A stretch of DNA of 64,000 bases from Streptococcus sp. HF-1907 (GTDB lineage Bacteria; Bacillota; Bacilli; Lactobacillales; Streptococcaceae): the NCBI RefSeq assembly GCF_015594605.1, contig NZ_JADNQT010000001.1:186001-250000 (forward strand), read 5' to 3'. The notes below the pieces were generated by a model. That model did not search any database and was not told where the DNA came from. It was given only the letters and a program-made list of their open reading frames with translations. The position numbers and the translations under genes were made by a program. This document shows, piece after piece, positions 9,854-19,481 of this stretch. Every line of letters starts with the position of its first letter. Positions within the stretch are counted from its first letter, which is position 1.

Positions 9854-11200
9854 TTAGTAAAGATCCAAGTAGTTATCGATTTCCCATTGAGAAACAAAGG
9901 CTGCGTAGCTTGACCATTCGATACGTTTAGCTTCAACAAAGTTTGTGTAAATATGATCACCAAGCGCTGCTTTAACCACTTCATCTTCCTCAAGAGCTTT
10001 AACGGCATTGTGAAGAGTTGAAGGAAGGTCAATAATACCTGCTGCTCTACGTTCTTCTGGAGTCATCACATAAATGTTTGTTTCAACAGGTGCTGGCGCT
10101 TCAATATTATTCTTGATACCGTCAAGCCCTGCTTCAAGAAGCACTGCAAGAGCAAGATATGGATTTGCAGTTGGGTCAACTGAACGAAGTTCCAAACGAG
10201 TTCCCATACCACGAGATGCAGGAACGCGGATCAATGGTGAACGGTTACGACCTGCCCACGCGATATAAACTGGCGCTTCGTAGCCTGGAACCAAACGTTT
10301 GTATGAGTTAACTGTTGGGTTCATGATTGCTGTGTAGCTGTATGCGTGTTTCATCAAACCACCAAGGAAATGGTAAGCTGTTTCTGACAATTGCATACCA
10401 CGACTATCTTCCGGGTCAAAGAAAGCATTGTTTCCATCTTTGTCGAACAATGACATGTTACAGTGCATACCAGAACCGTTGATACCGAATTTTGGTTTAG
10501 CCATGAATGTTGCGTACAAACCGTGTTTACGAGCAATCGTTTTAACAACTAGTTTGAAGATTTGGATGTTATCGCAAGCTTTCAACACATCGCCATATTT
10601 AAAGTCAATTTCGTGTTGCCCTACAGCAACTTCGTGGTGACTTGCTTCAACTTCAAATCCCATTTCAGTCAAAACATTAACGATTTCACGACGAGTGTTA
10701 TCTGCAAGGTCAGTTGGTGCTAAGTCGAAGTATCCACCACGGTCATTGACTTCAAGCGTTGGTTCACCTTTTTCGTCAAGCTTAAATAGGAAGAATTCTG
10801 GTTCTGGACCAAGGTTGAATGATTTGAATCCAACTTCTTCCATGTGTTTAAGAGCACGTTTTAAGTTACCACGAGGGTCACCAGCAAATGGTTCACCATC
10901 AGCAGTGTAAATATCACAAATCAATCCAGCGACAGCACCATTCTCGCTACCCCAAGGGAATACTGTCCAAGTATCCAAGTCTGGGAAAAGGTACATATCA
11001 GATTCATTGATACGCACGAAACCTTCGATTGAAGAACCGTCAAACATTGCTTTGTTTGAAAGAACTTTGTCTAGCTGCTCATCGGTAGCAGGAATTTCAA
11101 CGTTTTTAAGTGTTCCTGTAATATCTGAGAACATCAAACGGAGGAAAGTAACGTTTTTCTCTTTAACTTCGCGACGGATGTCAGCTGCTGTGATTGCCAT
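9854..11200 (-). CDS. glnA: Type I glutamine synthetase
   Basis: 448 residues from the ATG at 11200, the Gram-positive GSI-alpha length. It makes glutamine from glutamate, ammonia and ATP. AAAGGAG eight bases upstream selects this start ([12 protein letters not shown]); an in-frame start eight codons earlier has no site. Visible motifs are [18 protein letters not shown] near residue 55, the metal- and glutamate-binding core ([32 protein letters not shown]) and the ATP-site stretch NRSPLIRVP. There is no adenylylation insert, so control is expected at transcription and by feedback or GlnR contact. glnR, normally just upstream in streptococci, is absent here. Confidence 0.97.
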   Translation of the reverse strand: MAITAADIRREVKEKNVTFLRLMFSDITGTLKNVEIPATDEQLDKVLSNKAMFDGSSIEGFVRINESDMYLFPDLDTWTVFPWGSENGAVAGLICDIYTADGEPFAGDPRGNLKRALKHMEEVGFKSFNLGPEPEFFLFKLDEKGEPTLEVNDRGGYFDLAPTDLADNTRREIVNVLTEMGFEVEASHHEVAVGQHEIDFKYGDVLKACDNIQIFKLVVKTIARKHGLYATFMAKPKFGINGSGMHCNMSLFDKDGNNAFFDPEDSRGMQLSETAYHFLGGLMKHAYSYTAIMNPTVNSYKRLVPGYEAPVYIAWAGRNRSPLIRVPASRGMGTRLELRSVDPTANPYLALAVLLEAGLDGIKNNIEAPAPVETNIYVMTPEERRAAGIIDLPSTLHNAVKALEEDEVVKAALGDHIYTNFVEAKRIEWSSYAAFVSQWEIDNYLDLY

Positions 11201-11322
11201 AAAGGGTCTCCTTTTGTAATACAAATATTTTTTCAGTACTAAACTGTTAAATTTAGCATCAATTTCCGAACATTAGTTAACTAAAGAACTAATTTGTTAG
11301 CTCATTTCTTATTAACACCACC

Positions 11323-11351
11323 ATTATAGACCTCCTTTTTTGAGATGTCAA
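11323..11351 (-). promoter_or_regulatory. glnA promoter
   Basis: Minus-strand TTGACA (11351-11346), a 17-base spacer and TATAAT (11328-11323): a perfect consensus promoter. The leader to the glnA ATG is about 116 bases and contains short AT-rich inverted repeats such as TTAGTTAACTAA (11273-11284). Confidence 0.9.
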
Positions 11352-11358
11352 GGGTTTG

Positions 11359-11375
11359 TGTGAGATTTTCTAACA
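11359..11375 (-). promoter_or_regulatory. GlnR operator
   Basis: TGTTAGAAAATCTCACA fits the GlnR/TnrA consensus TGTNA-N7-TNACA exactly. It lies seven bases upstream of the -35 box of the glnA promoter. GlnR represses glnA in Gram-positive bacteria when nitrogen is plentiful; control here is inferred from the site. Confidence 0.82.
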
Positions 11376-11478
11376 CGCGTGCAAATTTTTTTATTTTCCG
11401 ACAGTTATCATAATTTCATGAAGTTTAATGAAGCTAATCAAGCAACAAGATATCCGACTTTAATTGATGATTTGAAAG

Positions 11479-11487
11479 TGCTATAAT
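11479..11487 (+). promoter_or_regulatory. Antiporter promoter (extended -10)
   Basis: TGCTATAAT at 11479-11487. The predicted start of transcription falls inside the palindrome at 11489-11502. Confidence 0.65.
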
Positions 11488-11488
11488 G

Positions 11489-11502
11489 TTAACAATTGTT
11501 AA
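11489..11502. promoter_or_regulatory. Perfect 14-bp palindrome over the antiporter start site
   Basis: TTAACAATTGTTAA is perfectly self-complementary and sits directly after the -10 box, a typical repressor position. The regulator is unknown. It resembles an AdcR half-site pair (TTAAC/GTTAA) but with four rather than two central bases. Confidence 0.45.
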
Positions 11503-11520
11503 TTTTTATAGGAGTCTATT

Positions 11521-13059
11521 ATGACAGAAACCTTTATTTCTTTGACGATTATCGCCTTTGTTTCAGCGGTAACGCCACTTATTGCAAGGGTAATTCCTAG
11601 GCAAGTGGTTCCAGAAACCGTCATTCTCATTGCTGCGGGAGCGATTTTAGGACCGAATACACTAGGAATTATCCATTCTAACAGCGAAGCCTTGAAGCTC
11701 TTGTCTGAATTGGGCTGTGCCTTCCTCTTTCTTCTTGCCGGTTTTGAAATTGACCCTAAGGTATTGATTGGCAAAGAGGGTAAGAAGGGATTTTCTACTT
11801 GGATGGTTACCTTCATCATTGGGCTTGCCGTTGCTTTTCTCTTGCCAGACATTGCTTCTGGGAAGCAGGGCATGATTGCTACTGCTCTGCTATTTACCAC
11901 AACCGCCCTCGGTACCTTGATGCCAATCCTGGAAGAGCGCGGACTGACTGGTACTCGAGTTGGAAATCAGATTCTCGCCTACGGTACTTGGGGTGAGCTT
12001 GCGACCGTCATCGCCATGGCCATTCTGCTATCAACTCGACGGACATGGAAGACAGCACTGATTTTGGGAGCTCTGCTACTGATTTGTCTCTGGGTTGCCC
12101 ATCTTGGAAATCGTGCTGTTAAGGGCGGAAGTGCCATTTATCGCTTCATCGAATCAAAATCTGAGACGACCTCCCAGCTCATGTTGCGCATCACCATTCT
12201 CATCATGATTATGCTGGTTGCCTTCTCTTCTATTTTTGATTTGGATATTGTCCTCGGTGCCTTTGCAGCAGGCTTTGTCCTCCGCTATATTCTGCCCGAA
12301 GAAAATAATACCTTAGAGTCTAAGTTAAATGGACTGGCGCACGGCTTCTTGATTCCGCTTTTCTTTATCATCTCTGGTGCTGGTATCAATCCTGCTTCCG
12401 TAACCAAGAATCCTGGCTTGTTGCTTATTTTCATCATCGCTTTGCTTCTTGTTCGTGCCATTCCAATCGTGATATCCTTATCCTTGGAGAAAGATGTTGA
12501 AAAACGCCTCTCACTCCACAATCGTTTCTCGGTTGCCTTCTATTGTACAACTGCTCTGCCACTTATTGTGGGGATTACAGGAATTGCAGTCAACGAAGGT
12601 TTCATGACTAGCGATATTGCATCCGTGCTCATCGCAGCGGGAGCTGTATCTGTCTTCTTGATGCCATATCTCGGTGCTGCGACTTATTCTGTCGTTGATA
12701 GTGAACCTCTGACAGCGGTCAAGGAAATCATTCATTCTCCTCGTGAAATGAGTCATATCATTCAAAAACACATTGAATTAGAACGCAAACGTGCTAAGCA
12801 ATACCGCGATTTTGCAGCTGAAAAAATTAATTCTCGTGTGGATGCCATCGATAATCCTGATGAACGCCGTGAAATGCGCAGGCTCATTCAACAACAACGC
12901 AACGAAGACCTTGCTTTCCACCAAAAAATGATTCACCGTCGTAAAAAACTTTGGCGCAAGCATCGCACAGAACTCCAAGCTGTTTATCAAAAATACCACA
13001 ACGGCAACATTCCCGAAGACAATCTCATCAAGTCACTTGAGCAAGAGAGTCACCGTTAA
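11521..13059 (+). CDS. CPA2-family cation:proton antiporter
   Basis: 512 residues. Residues 1 to about 400 are a chain of hydrophobic helices with the pattern of Kef/NapA-type antiporters: AAGAILGPNTLGII, a helix ending FLLAGFEIDPK, TTTALGTLMPIL and LGAFAAGFVLRYILPEE. It should exchange Na+ or K+ for H+ across the membrane; the ion cannot be deduced. The last 110 residues are a cytoplasmic tail rich in Arg, Lys and Glu (ELERKRAKQYRDF, RRKKLWRKHRTE), probably helical, without the Rossmann-type TrkA-N domain of classical Kef proteins. AGGAG precedes the ATG. Single gene with its own promoter, palindrome and terminator. Confidence 0.9.
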   Translation: MTETFISLTIIAFVSAVTPLIARVIPRQVVPETVILIAAGAILGPNTLGIIHSNSEALKLLSELGCAFLFLLAGFEIDPKVLIGKEGKKGFSTWMVTFIIGLAVAFLLPDIASGKQGMIATALLFTTTALGTLMPILEERGLTGTRVGNQILAYGTWGELATVIAMAILLSTRRTWKTALILGALLLICLWVAHLGNRAVKGGSAIYRFIESKSETTSQLMLRITILIMIMLVAFSSIFDLDIVLGAFAAGFVLRYILPEENNTLESKLNGLAHGFLIPLFFIISGAGINPASVTKNPGLLLIFIIALLLVRAIPIVISLSLEKDVEKRLSLHNRFSVAFYCTTALPLIVGITGIAVNEGFMTSDIASVLIAAGAVSVFLMPYLGAATYSVVDSEPLTAVKEIIHSPREMSHIIQKHIELERKRAKQYRDFAAEKINSRVDAIDNPDERREMRRLIQQQRNEDLAFHQKMIHRRKKLWRKHRTELQAVYQKYHNGNIPEDNLIKSLEQESHR

Positions 13060-13061
13060 TC

Positions 13062-13099
13062 AAAAGAGGGCTGAGAAAACATTCTCAACTCTCTTTTTT
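13062..13099 (+). terminator. Terminator of antiporter gene
   Basis: AAAGAGGGCTGAGAA pairs with TTCTCAACTCTCTTT around ACA and is followed by T-rich sequence, immediately after the stop codon. Confidence 0.85.
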
Positions 13100-13218
13100 C
13101 TACCATTTGTCAAGCCTCCCAAGGCTTTAAGGTAAAAAGATTTTGAAGATAATAGCTTGATGTAGGTTATTGCCCTCTTTTTCTGTGGTAAGCATGATAA
13201 AAGTGTACGCAAAAGGAA

Positions 13219-13251
13219 CACCTTATCTAGCCTTTTTAAAAATAAGGTGTC
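13219..13251. repeat. 9-bp inverted repeat beside the IS110 remnant
   Basis: ACACCTTAT (13219-13227) and ATAAGGTGT (13243-13251) are perfectly complementary around 15 bases. It lies just beyond the transposase C-terminal remnant and may belong to the old element end. The rest of 13100-13273 holds nothing recognisable. Confidence 0.4.
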
Positions 13252-13273
13252 AGAATAATATGGCATAAAAGCT

Positions 13274-13722
13274 TTAATGATTTTGGATCGAAGTATAATC
13301 GTAAAGTTTGTTATGCGTTATGAGGTAATACATTGTCCGAATGAGACGATGTATAGAGGCAATCGTATGTGGCTTAGTTGAAGCTATTTGTGATTGTCTT
13401 TTTCGTTTCTCATAGAGGTCGCTGTTGTTTCTGCAATGCTAGGGATAGACAGTAAGCTGTCTAGTTGCTTTTTAGCTTCTAGAGGATTTAACCGTGTATA
13501 AGCGCAGCCATTGTTCTCAAGAAAGGCTTGAAGGTGATGAGAATAGACTCCTGTTGCTTCGAAGACAATCTTAGGCTGATGAACCGTTTTTAAGTCATCG
13601 GATAAACGACCGAAACCTGCCGCATCGTTAGGCATGGTGTAGCCATGAACCTTCTTCCCATTGAGCCAAATGGCCACTCCTGAACTTGCTTTACTCACAT
13701 CAATTCCAAACACGACTCGCAT
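13274..13722 (-). pseudogene. IS110-family transposase, internally deleted
   Basis: The first 95 or so residues are the N-terminus of an IS110-type DEDD recombinase (MRVVFGIDVSKASSGVAIW, then IVFEATGVYSHHL). This part then changes frame and stops at 13384 after 112 residues. In the next frame, from about 13430 down to 13274, the C-terminus of the same type of protein continues (KPHTIASIHRLIRTMYYLI, ending QNH stop). The roughly 250 central residues, including the catalytic serine region, are missing. The gene is therefore a deletion relic that cannot transpose. IS110 elements have no terminal inverted repeats, so the ends are uncertain. Confidence 0.85.
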
Positions 13723-13775
13723 GATATTACCTCTTTATCTTGAAAGATTCCTAGTTTTAGTGATTTCATTTTCAA

Positions 13776-13895
13776 TACACGACGTCAAGCGTCCCACATA
13801 CTTTGATAACATTCTACCTAAAACAGGTGTCTTGCCAGTTTTAATCGCGACGTCTAGCGCCATAGAGCCCTACGACTTAACAAGACACCCCTACT
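13776..13895 (-). ncRNA. Possible bridge RNA remnant of the IS110 element
   Basis: IS110 elements encode a structured guide (bridge) RNA in the non-coding end next to the transposase start. Here that end holds a 9-bp inverted repeat (GGTGTCTTG 13826-13834, CAAGACACC 13881-13889) and two 12-base copies of CGACGTCWAGCG (13780-13791, 13848-13859). The assignment rests on position and repeats only. Confidence 0.3.
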
Positions 13896-13902
13896 TTAAT
13901 AT

Positions 13903-13951
13903 AAAGAAAAAGTAGTAAGTACTCTCTCCCGTCGGAGATTTCCTCACTACT
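13903..13951 (-). terminator. Terminator of the recQ remnant
   Basis: On the minus strand, AGTAGTGAG pairs with CTTACTACT with an inner ATCTCC/GGAGAG stem, then TTTTCTTT. It lies four bases after the stop at 13956. Confidence 0.8.
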
Positions 13952-13955
13952 AATC

Positions 13956-14465
13956 TTAGTATGTTTTGATGTAGTCATCGGTAACAGTCATAAATATTTC
14001 CCCGTACCGTTCCAACTTCTGCGCTCCGACTCCCTTAATGTCTAGAAACTCTTGAGCCATCGTGGGCTGGTGGGCAGCCATTTCTTTAAGACTGACATCC
14101 GAAAAGATTATAAAAGGTGGCACACCCTGGTCTTGCGCTAGCTCAAATCGTATTTGATGCAAGTGTTCGAAGAGCTCTTGGTCAAAGTCCATAGGCTCAG
14201 CTGTTCTAGCAAAAGCGCGCTGTGCTTGCTTACTTTCCTTGATACGTTTGGCAAGGATTGGCTGACGCTCCTTCAATTCAAGCCTGCCCTTGTTGGTTAA
14301 TTTGAGCACTTTATAATCTGACTCAACTCGTAAGAATTTGTCCGCAACTAGGGATGAAATGTATTTCTTGATAGTGGTTTCCGCTAGGTCGCTAAGCAGT
14401 CCATAAGTTGATAGGCGGTCAAAACCAAATTGGCGGTTATCAGCTGTATTTTTTCCTTTTATCAC
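13956..14465 (-). pseudogene. recQ: RecQ helicase C-terminal fragment (RQC + HRDC)
   Basis: 169 codons from a GTG. Residues 5 to about 70 match the winged-helix RQC domain (FGFDRLSTYGLLSDLAETTIKKYISSLVAD). Residues about 95-165 match an HRDC domain (LFEHLHQIRFELAQDQGVPPF, FLDIKGVGAQKLERYGE). The two helicase lobes and zinc site, some 400 residues in an intact RecQ, are gone. The fragment starts only 12 bases after the stop of the fructosyltransferase remnant, so a deletion or rearrangement joined the two. Whether the piece is translated is unknown; a helicase function is excluded. Confidence 0.85.
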
Positions 14466-14477
14466 TATAGAAAACTA

Positions 14478-15745
14478 TTAGTATTTACGTCTGTAACCAC
14501 CGTAAGCAAGGTAGGCTGTCATTGAAGCCATAATTGCAAAACCAAGTGCCATCACTGCAAAATTATCACTATCAGCTGTCTTAGGCAAGATAGAGGCTGA
14601 TGCAGTAGGAACATCTTTAGGAATTATTAGTGTTACTGGGGTGTTTGGAGTTGTTGGTTTGTCTGGGGTGGTCGGAACCGACGGCTTGTCGATATCTACA
14701 GGCATGTGTGGTTTAAAATTATAACCACCAATTACATTCCAATCAATATACCATCATCCTCATTCGGAAAATGAGATGTTTCCAACGTACCAACAGTCGC
14801 TTTCGTATCACTAGATTCATCCCAAATCCAGTCGCCTTGTTCAGTCATCTTAGCAAGAACACGAGTCGTTCCATCAGGAAGAACTTGAATTAGGAAACTT
14901 GGTGCCCATGTTGAATTATTCCCTTTACCAGCCACTTCATTACGGTTAGTCATATAAGCTGTTACTAAAAGGGTATCGTCAGATCCTTCAACGGGTACTG
15001 CATAATATGAGTACGTTGCTGTACGCCAATCTGATGGGACTGAGGCTGTCAAAACAACTCCACTATTATTCAGTGGCTTATAACCAGAAGTCAAGCTGTC
15101 TGAAACGTATCCAAGCATGATAACATTGTCACCCACTACCTTATTAGTCATTTCCCAAGCGTCATCATTACTACCATGATTCAAGCGTGATGCTGCAAAA
15201 AGGTAATACTTATTTCCGAGCTTAACAATATTTGGACGTTCGATTTCATCACTGACCATCACCGATGACAACAATGGTGTATAATATTCCGCGATACTTG
15301 GTGTCTTATCATCTCCAGTTAAGCGAACAAGACCAATAGCAGCGTTTGAAACAGACGCACGAACTTTCATATCTTCATTTTCAAGAATACGGAAAAGACT
15401 TGATGTTTTGAATTTAGTATCCCCACCGTAGTTCATCAAATTGTAAATCTGATTCTCACTTTGATAGTTTTCTGTACCTGTACTTGCCTCAAAAGCTAAG
15501 TAACGAACCCCGTTTTCATCTTCAATTACATGGGGGTCACGCATAGCGATATTATCAGCACCTGTAAAAGTTGAACGCCATTGTGCATAACTTTGATAAT
15601 GGTAGCTATCCCCACCTTTAGGTGTCAAGACCTGTTTATTATCAACAGATTTAAGGACGACTTCTCCATTTTCAACCGCTAAATTCAATGTAGCAGATGC
15701 TAACATTTGGTTGTTTGAATTATTATCAGTTGTATCAATAAACGT
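14478..15745 (-). pseudogene. ftf: Truncated, frameshifted GH68 fructosyltransferase (levansucrase type)
   Basis: The part from 15745 to 14732 aligns with the second half of family GH68 enzymes, which build levan or inulin from sucrose. The transition-state aspartate motif [11 protein letters not shown] and the acid/base motif DEIERPN are present. The nucleophile aspartate, signal peptide and first few hundred residues are missing. Near 14740 the frame shifts: after NEDDG the family sequence [15 protein letters not shown] continues in another frame. The last 75 codons (14705-14478) hold a Pro/Thr-rich wall-spanning stretch, a sortase motif LPKTA, a hydrophobic segment and RRKY. The intact ancestor was a cell-wall-anchored enzyme; this copy cannot work. 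Confidence 0.88.
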
Positions 15746-15860
15746 TTAACTTTGATTCTATTTGTAAAATCCTATAACATCACCGATATTCCTTTTAGTG
15801 ACCTCGTCGTAGACTAATTTGATTTAACCTGTACTTATTCAAAAATGAGTTTTTTAATTT

Positions 15861-18800
15861 TTACAAGGATACAATCTCTAACTGCTCCCCGCCAAGCAAC
15901 ACCAAATACTTATCAATTTTTGACACGCCATAAGATTTAGACAAGGCCTCAGCGTAAAGCGCCATCTGTCCTTGGTAACGGTCTTTGATTTCTTGTGGAT
16001 TGGTGAACTTGTCTGTCTTATAATCGAAAAGGACAATGCGATCTTCCAACGGGAGGTAACCGTCGATAATCCCGCGAACGACAAACTTCTCACCGCTTTC
16101 TGGGTCTTCCTTTAGCATGGCAAACGGAGCTTCGCGATGAAGATGAGCAACATTTTCTTGGATGAGCTGACCAAGATTGCTGCTTTCAAAGAAGGCTATA
16201 ATCTTGTCTAATTGGATGTTAGCTTTAACGATATCCTCTGCATCCACTTCTGCTAAAGCACGCGCTACTGTTTCCTGGGTCACCCTACTGCTGACATCTA
16301 GGCGTTGCATGAGCTCATGGACAGCAGAACCAACTGCGGCTGCGTCAGCTTTTTTCTTAGCTGAAAAATCAGGAAGTTCAAAGGTGGACTTGGGTTTGTA
16401 GGTCTCATCCATGACTTGAACACCCTCGACATCCATGACAGGCTCATAAAATTTCTTGACCTGACTCGGCGTTCGGACCGTTGGCAAGTTGATGGCCGCC
16501 TTGTAGTCTTGATTGAGTTTTTCAACATTTTCAAGCTGGGCAATAGCTTGCGCGATTTGGTCAGACTGGCGATTATCAGCTTGGTCGTCTGGGTTGAAAG
16601 GCTTGTCTGCCTCCACAAAACCAATCTTATCCTCAGTCAAATCAGCATTCGTCACAAAATCAACCCTATAATGCAAATCCGTCCTTCTATAGGTCTCATG
16701 GATAGCCAAAATCCAGTCTTGAAAGGTCATGTAACTCTCGCGATTAGCAACCGGAAGATGATTATTCACTGACTGCAACTCATACTTGTCCTGCCACTTG
16801 GACTGACTAGTTTTTCCGATGATGTAGAGCTTTTTCTCAGCCCGTGTCATGGCGACATAGAGTAGACGCATTTGTTCGGAAAGGGTTGCTAGCCGCAACT
16901 CTCGCTTGTTGAGCTGGTAGGGCAGAGTCTCCATGGATACTTTGACGGTTGGGAGCAAGTTTTCTTCCAACTCTTGGCGCATGTCAGCCAGATATTTTAT
17001 CCCAATTCCATTCTCACGACTCAGAATGACCGGGGAGGTCATATCCACCATGCTAAACCGTTTGTCTGCATTGAGGATGAAGACATACTTGAATTCCAAG
17101 CCTTTAGACTTGTGAATGGTCATGAGTTGAACGGCGTGTTTGGGGAGGGCGACCTCCACATCCGCTAAATCATTTTGATTTTCCAAGACCTTGTCTATCA
17201 TTCGAATAAAGCGTGATAGCCCCTTGAAACCTGACTTTTCAAAGGCGTTTGCTCTGAGGGCTAGGGCGTACAAGTTTGCTTGGCGCTGCTCTGCTCTTGG
17301 CAAAGCCCCCACGTAATCATAATAGAAACGGTCATTGTAAATCTTCCAAATCAAGTCGTAAAGCGCATGCCATTTTGCAAAATCACGCCACTCTAAAAAT
17401 GTTTCAAAGAAATGCTCAAGTTTGTGGGACAGATCAGGCATGATGAGGTCTTGATGAAGACCAGAACCTCTATGAGCCCGCTGCAATTTATGGTAAAAGA
17501 CGTCTTTTTCAGCCTGCAAAGCCAAGCGAGCAAGGTCATCCTCGTTGAAGCTAAACATAGGCGAGCGCAAAAGCGCTACCAAGGCGTAGTCGTTGAGAGG
17601 ATTATCAATGCTGCGCAGAGTGTCTAACATAACCATGACTTCGACGGACTTGAGGTAGTTTTGCTCACCACCGTCAGTCACCAAAGGGATGCCATACTTA
17701 TCAAAGGTTTGCAAAATGCCATCGTTTCGGGTACGAGAAGACACCAACAAAGTAATGTCTTCAAAAGCCACCTTTTCTTCTTTATGCAGACGAATGATTT
17801 CCTTGGCAACCAATTTAGCCTCGGCTGGGCTGATGTCGTTGGACTCGGTTTCCGTCGATGACTCTTCTGATTCGTCACTATCAATTATGAAGACCTGCGT
17901 CTCATTCTGCGGATGTGATTCTTTTTGTTTTGGTGAACCGACTCGCAACTGATGACTATCATCATAGAGAATCTCACCGACCGCTTCATCCATGAGATGT
18001 GTGAAGATGGTATTTGTGCTATTCAAAACTTCTGATTGACTACGGAAATTTTCTTTCAAAATAATCAACTTGCCATGCTCTGGGTTCTCTTGATAATCTT
18101 TGAATGTACGATTAAAAATCTGTGGGTCCGCCTGACGGAATCGATAGATGGACTGCTTAATGTCCCCCACCATAAAACGATTACGACCGTTTGACAAAAG
18201 TTCCAACATGCGTTCTTGTGTATGGTTATTATCTTGGTACTCATCAACCATAACTTCGTGATATTTAGATTGATAAAGTTGACGAATATCCTCATTCTCT
18301 TCCAAAATAGCAATGGCAAAATGAGCAACATCCGAGAATTCAAAGGCGTTTTCTTGCATTTTAGCCTGTAAATATTGGTCTGAAAAGTCAAGTAAGAAGC
18401 TCTGCAATGTTTCCAAAAGCGGAATGGTCTCAGCCTGATACTTAAAAATAGTCTCCAGATGAACCAGCCCAGAAAGACGATCATGTAGGGTTTTAAAGAT
18501 TGGGTATTTGACACCCGCAACCGTCACCGCATCCGATGATGGAATTAAAGTAGTCACATCCTGCGCTAGGCGACCCAGTCCCTCATGACCATAGAGTGTC
18601 GCAAAATCACGCGCCCAGTCGTACAGATTTTCAATCATAGCCAGATGTCTTTTATAAGTCGCAGTCGGTGTCCCTTTAGCGGTCATTTGTTTGTAATCTT
18701 CTAAATCCGTCAAGTCACGAAGGGCATCCGCTGTATCCTGAATGGTCGATAAAATGCCTTGAATTTCTTGTTCAGGAAGAGCAGAAAAGTCCGTGTAGGT

Positions 18801-19481
18801 CTGTGCTCCTTTTAAAAAATTATCCTGCAACCATCGCCTAGGATTATCCGTTGACTGACTAAAGTCGTAAATCTTATAAACCGCATCGCGGAAGCCCTTG
18901 CTATCCTTACGATTACCAGTGAAATTCTTGACTAGCGTGGTGAAAACTCCTTTATTAGCGCCAGCCATGTAATCCGCAAATAAATCCTCGTAAACCTCAT
19001 TCTTGAGCATATCCTGCTCATTTTTATCGGTCATGATTCGGAAAATTGGTGAAATGCCCATAGTATAGCCGTATTGATTGACCAATTTTTGAGTGAAGGC
19101 ATCCATGGTTCCGATATCAGCGGTCTGCACGCCAACTAATTGCTGATTGAGAAAGGCTTGCATTTCTGGATTCTTGGTCTCAGCTAGCGCAGCCGTGATT
19201 TTCTTTTCCAGACGTTCCTTGAGCTCCCCCGCCGCCTTAACGGTGAAGGTTGAGATAAAGAGCTGGTCTACGGTTACACCACGCAAAATCATGTCCATAA
19301 TGCGCTCAACCATGACAAAGGTTTTCCCAGACCCCGCCGAAGCTGACACCAAGATGTTGTTACCATTGGTGTAGATAGCCTCGATTTGTTCTGACGTGCG
19401 TTTTTGTTTCTTGTCCGAAGCCGCTTCTTGCTCTTGCAGCGCAGCGATTTCCTCTGCCGTCAAAAAAGGCTTAAAGCTCAT
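15861..19481 (-). CDS. rexA: ATP-dependent helicase/nuclease subunit A (RexA/AddA)
   Basis: 1206 residues, the usual RexA length. With RexB it forms the Chi-regulated double-strand-break repair nuclease of lactic acid bacteria, the AddAB counterpart of RecBCD. UvrD-type helicase motifs are visible: Walker A SASAGSGKT (residues 46-54), DEYQDNN, the QSIYRFRQADP stretch, MTIHKSKGLEF and RLLYVAMTRA. The C-terminal nuclease domain has the RecB-type motif GIIDGYL...FDYKTDK. The ATG at 19481 lies inside the end of rexB (11-base overlap), showing coupled translation. The gene stands intact directly downstream of the wrecked ftf/recQ area. Confidence 0.96.
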   Translation of the reverse strand: MSFKPFLTAEEIAALQEQEAASDKKQKRTSEQIEAIYTNGNNILVSASAGSGKTFVMVERIMDMILRGVTVDQLFISTFTVKAAGELKERLEKKITAALAETKNPEMQAFLNQQLVGVQTADIGTMDAFTQKLVNQYGYTMGISPIFRIMTDKNEQDMLKNEVYEDLFADYMAGANKGVFTTLVKNFTGNRKDSKGFRDAVYKIYDFSQSTDNPRRWLQDNFLKGAQTYTDFSALPEQEIQGILSTIQDTADALRDLTDLEDYKQMTAKGTPTATYKRHLAMIENLYDWARDFATLYGHEGLGRLAQDVTTLIPSSDAVTVAGVKYPIFKTLHDRLSGLVHLETIFKYQAETIPLLETLQSFLLDFSDQYLQAKMQENAFEFSDVAHFAIAILEENEDIRQLYQSKYHEVMVDEYQDNNHTQERMLELLSNGRNRFMVGDIKQSIYRFRQADPQIFNRTFKDYQENPEHGKLIILKENFRSQSEVLNSTNTIFTHLMDEAVGEILYDDSHQLRVGSPKQKESHPQNETQVFIIDSDESEESSTETESNDISPAEAKLVAKEIIRLHKEEKVAFEDITLLVSSRTRNDGILQTFDKYGIPLVTDGGEQNYLKSVEVMVMLDTLRSIDNPLNDYALVALLRSPMFSFNEDDLARLALQAEKDVFYHKLQRAHRGSGLHQDLIMPDLSHKLEHFFETFLEWRDFAKWHALYDLIWKIYNDRFYYDYVGALPRAEQRQANLYALALRANAFEKSGFKGLSRFIRMIDKVLENQNDLADVEVALPKHAVQLMTIHKSKGLEFKYVFILNADKRFSMVDMTSPVILSRENGIGIKYLADMRQELEENLLPTVKVSMETLPYQLNKRELRLATLSEQMRLLYVAMTRAEKKLYIIGKTSQSKWQDKYELQSVNNHLPVANRESYMTFQDWILAIHETYRRTDLHYRVDFVTNADLTEDKIGFVEADKPFNPDDQADNRQSDQIAQAIAQLENVEKLNQDYKAAINLPTVRTPSQVKKFYEPVMDVEGVQVMDETYKPKSTFELPDFSAKKKADAAAVGSAVHELMQRLDVSSRVTQETVARALAEVDAEDIVKANIQLDKIIAFFESSNLGQLIQENVAHLHREAPFAMLKEDPESGEKFVVRGIIDGYLPLEDRIVLFDYKTDKFTNPQEIKDRYQGQMALYAEALSKSYGVSKIDKYLVLLGGEQLEIVSL

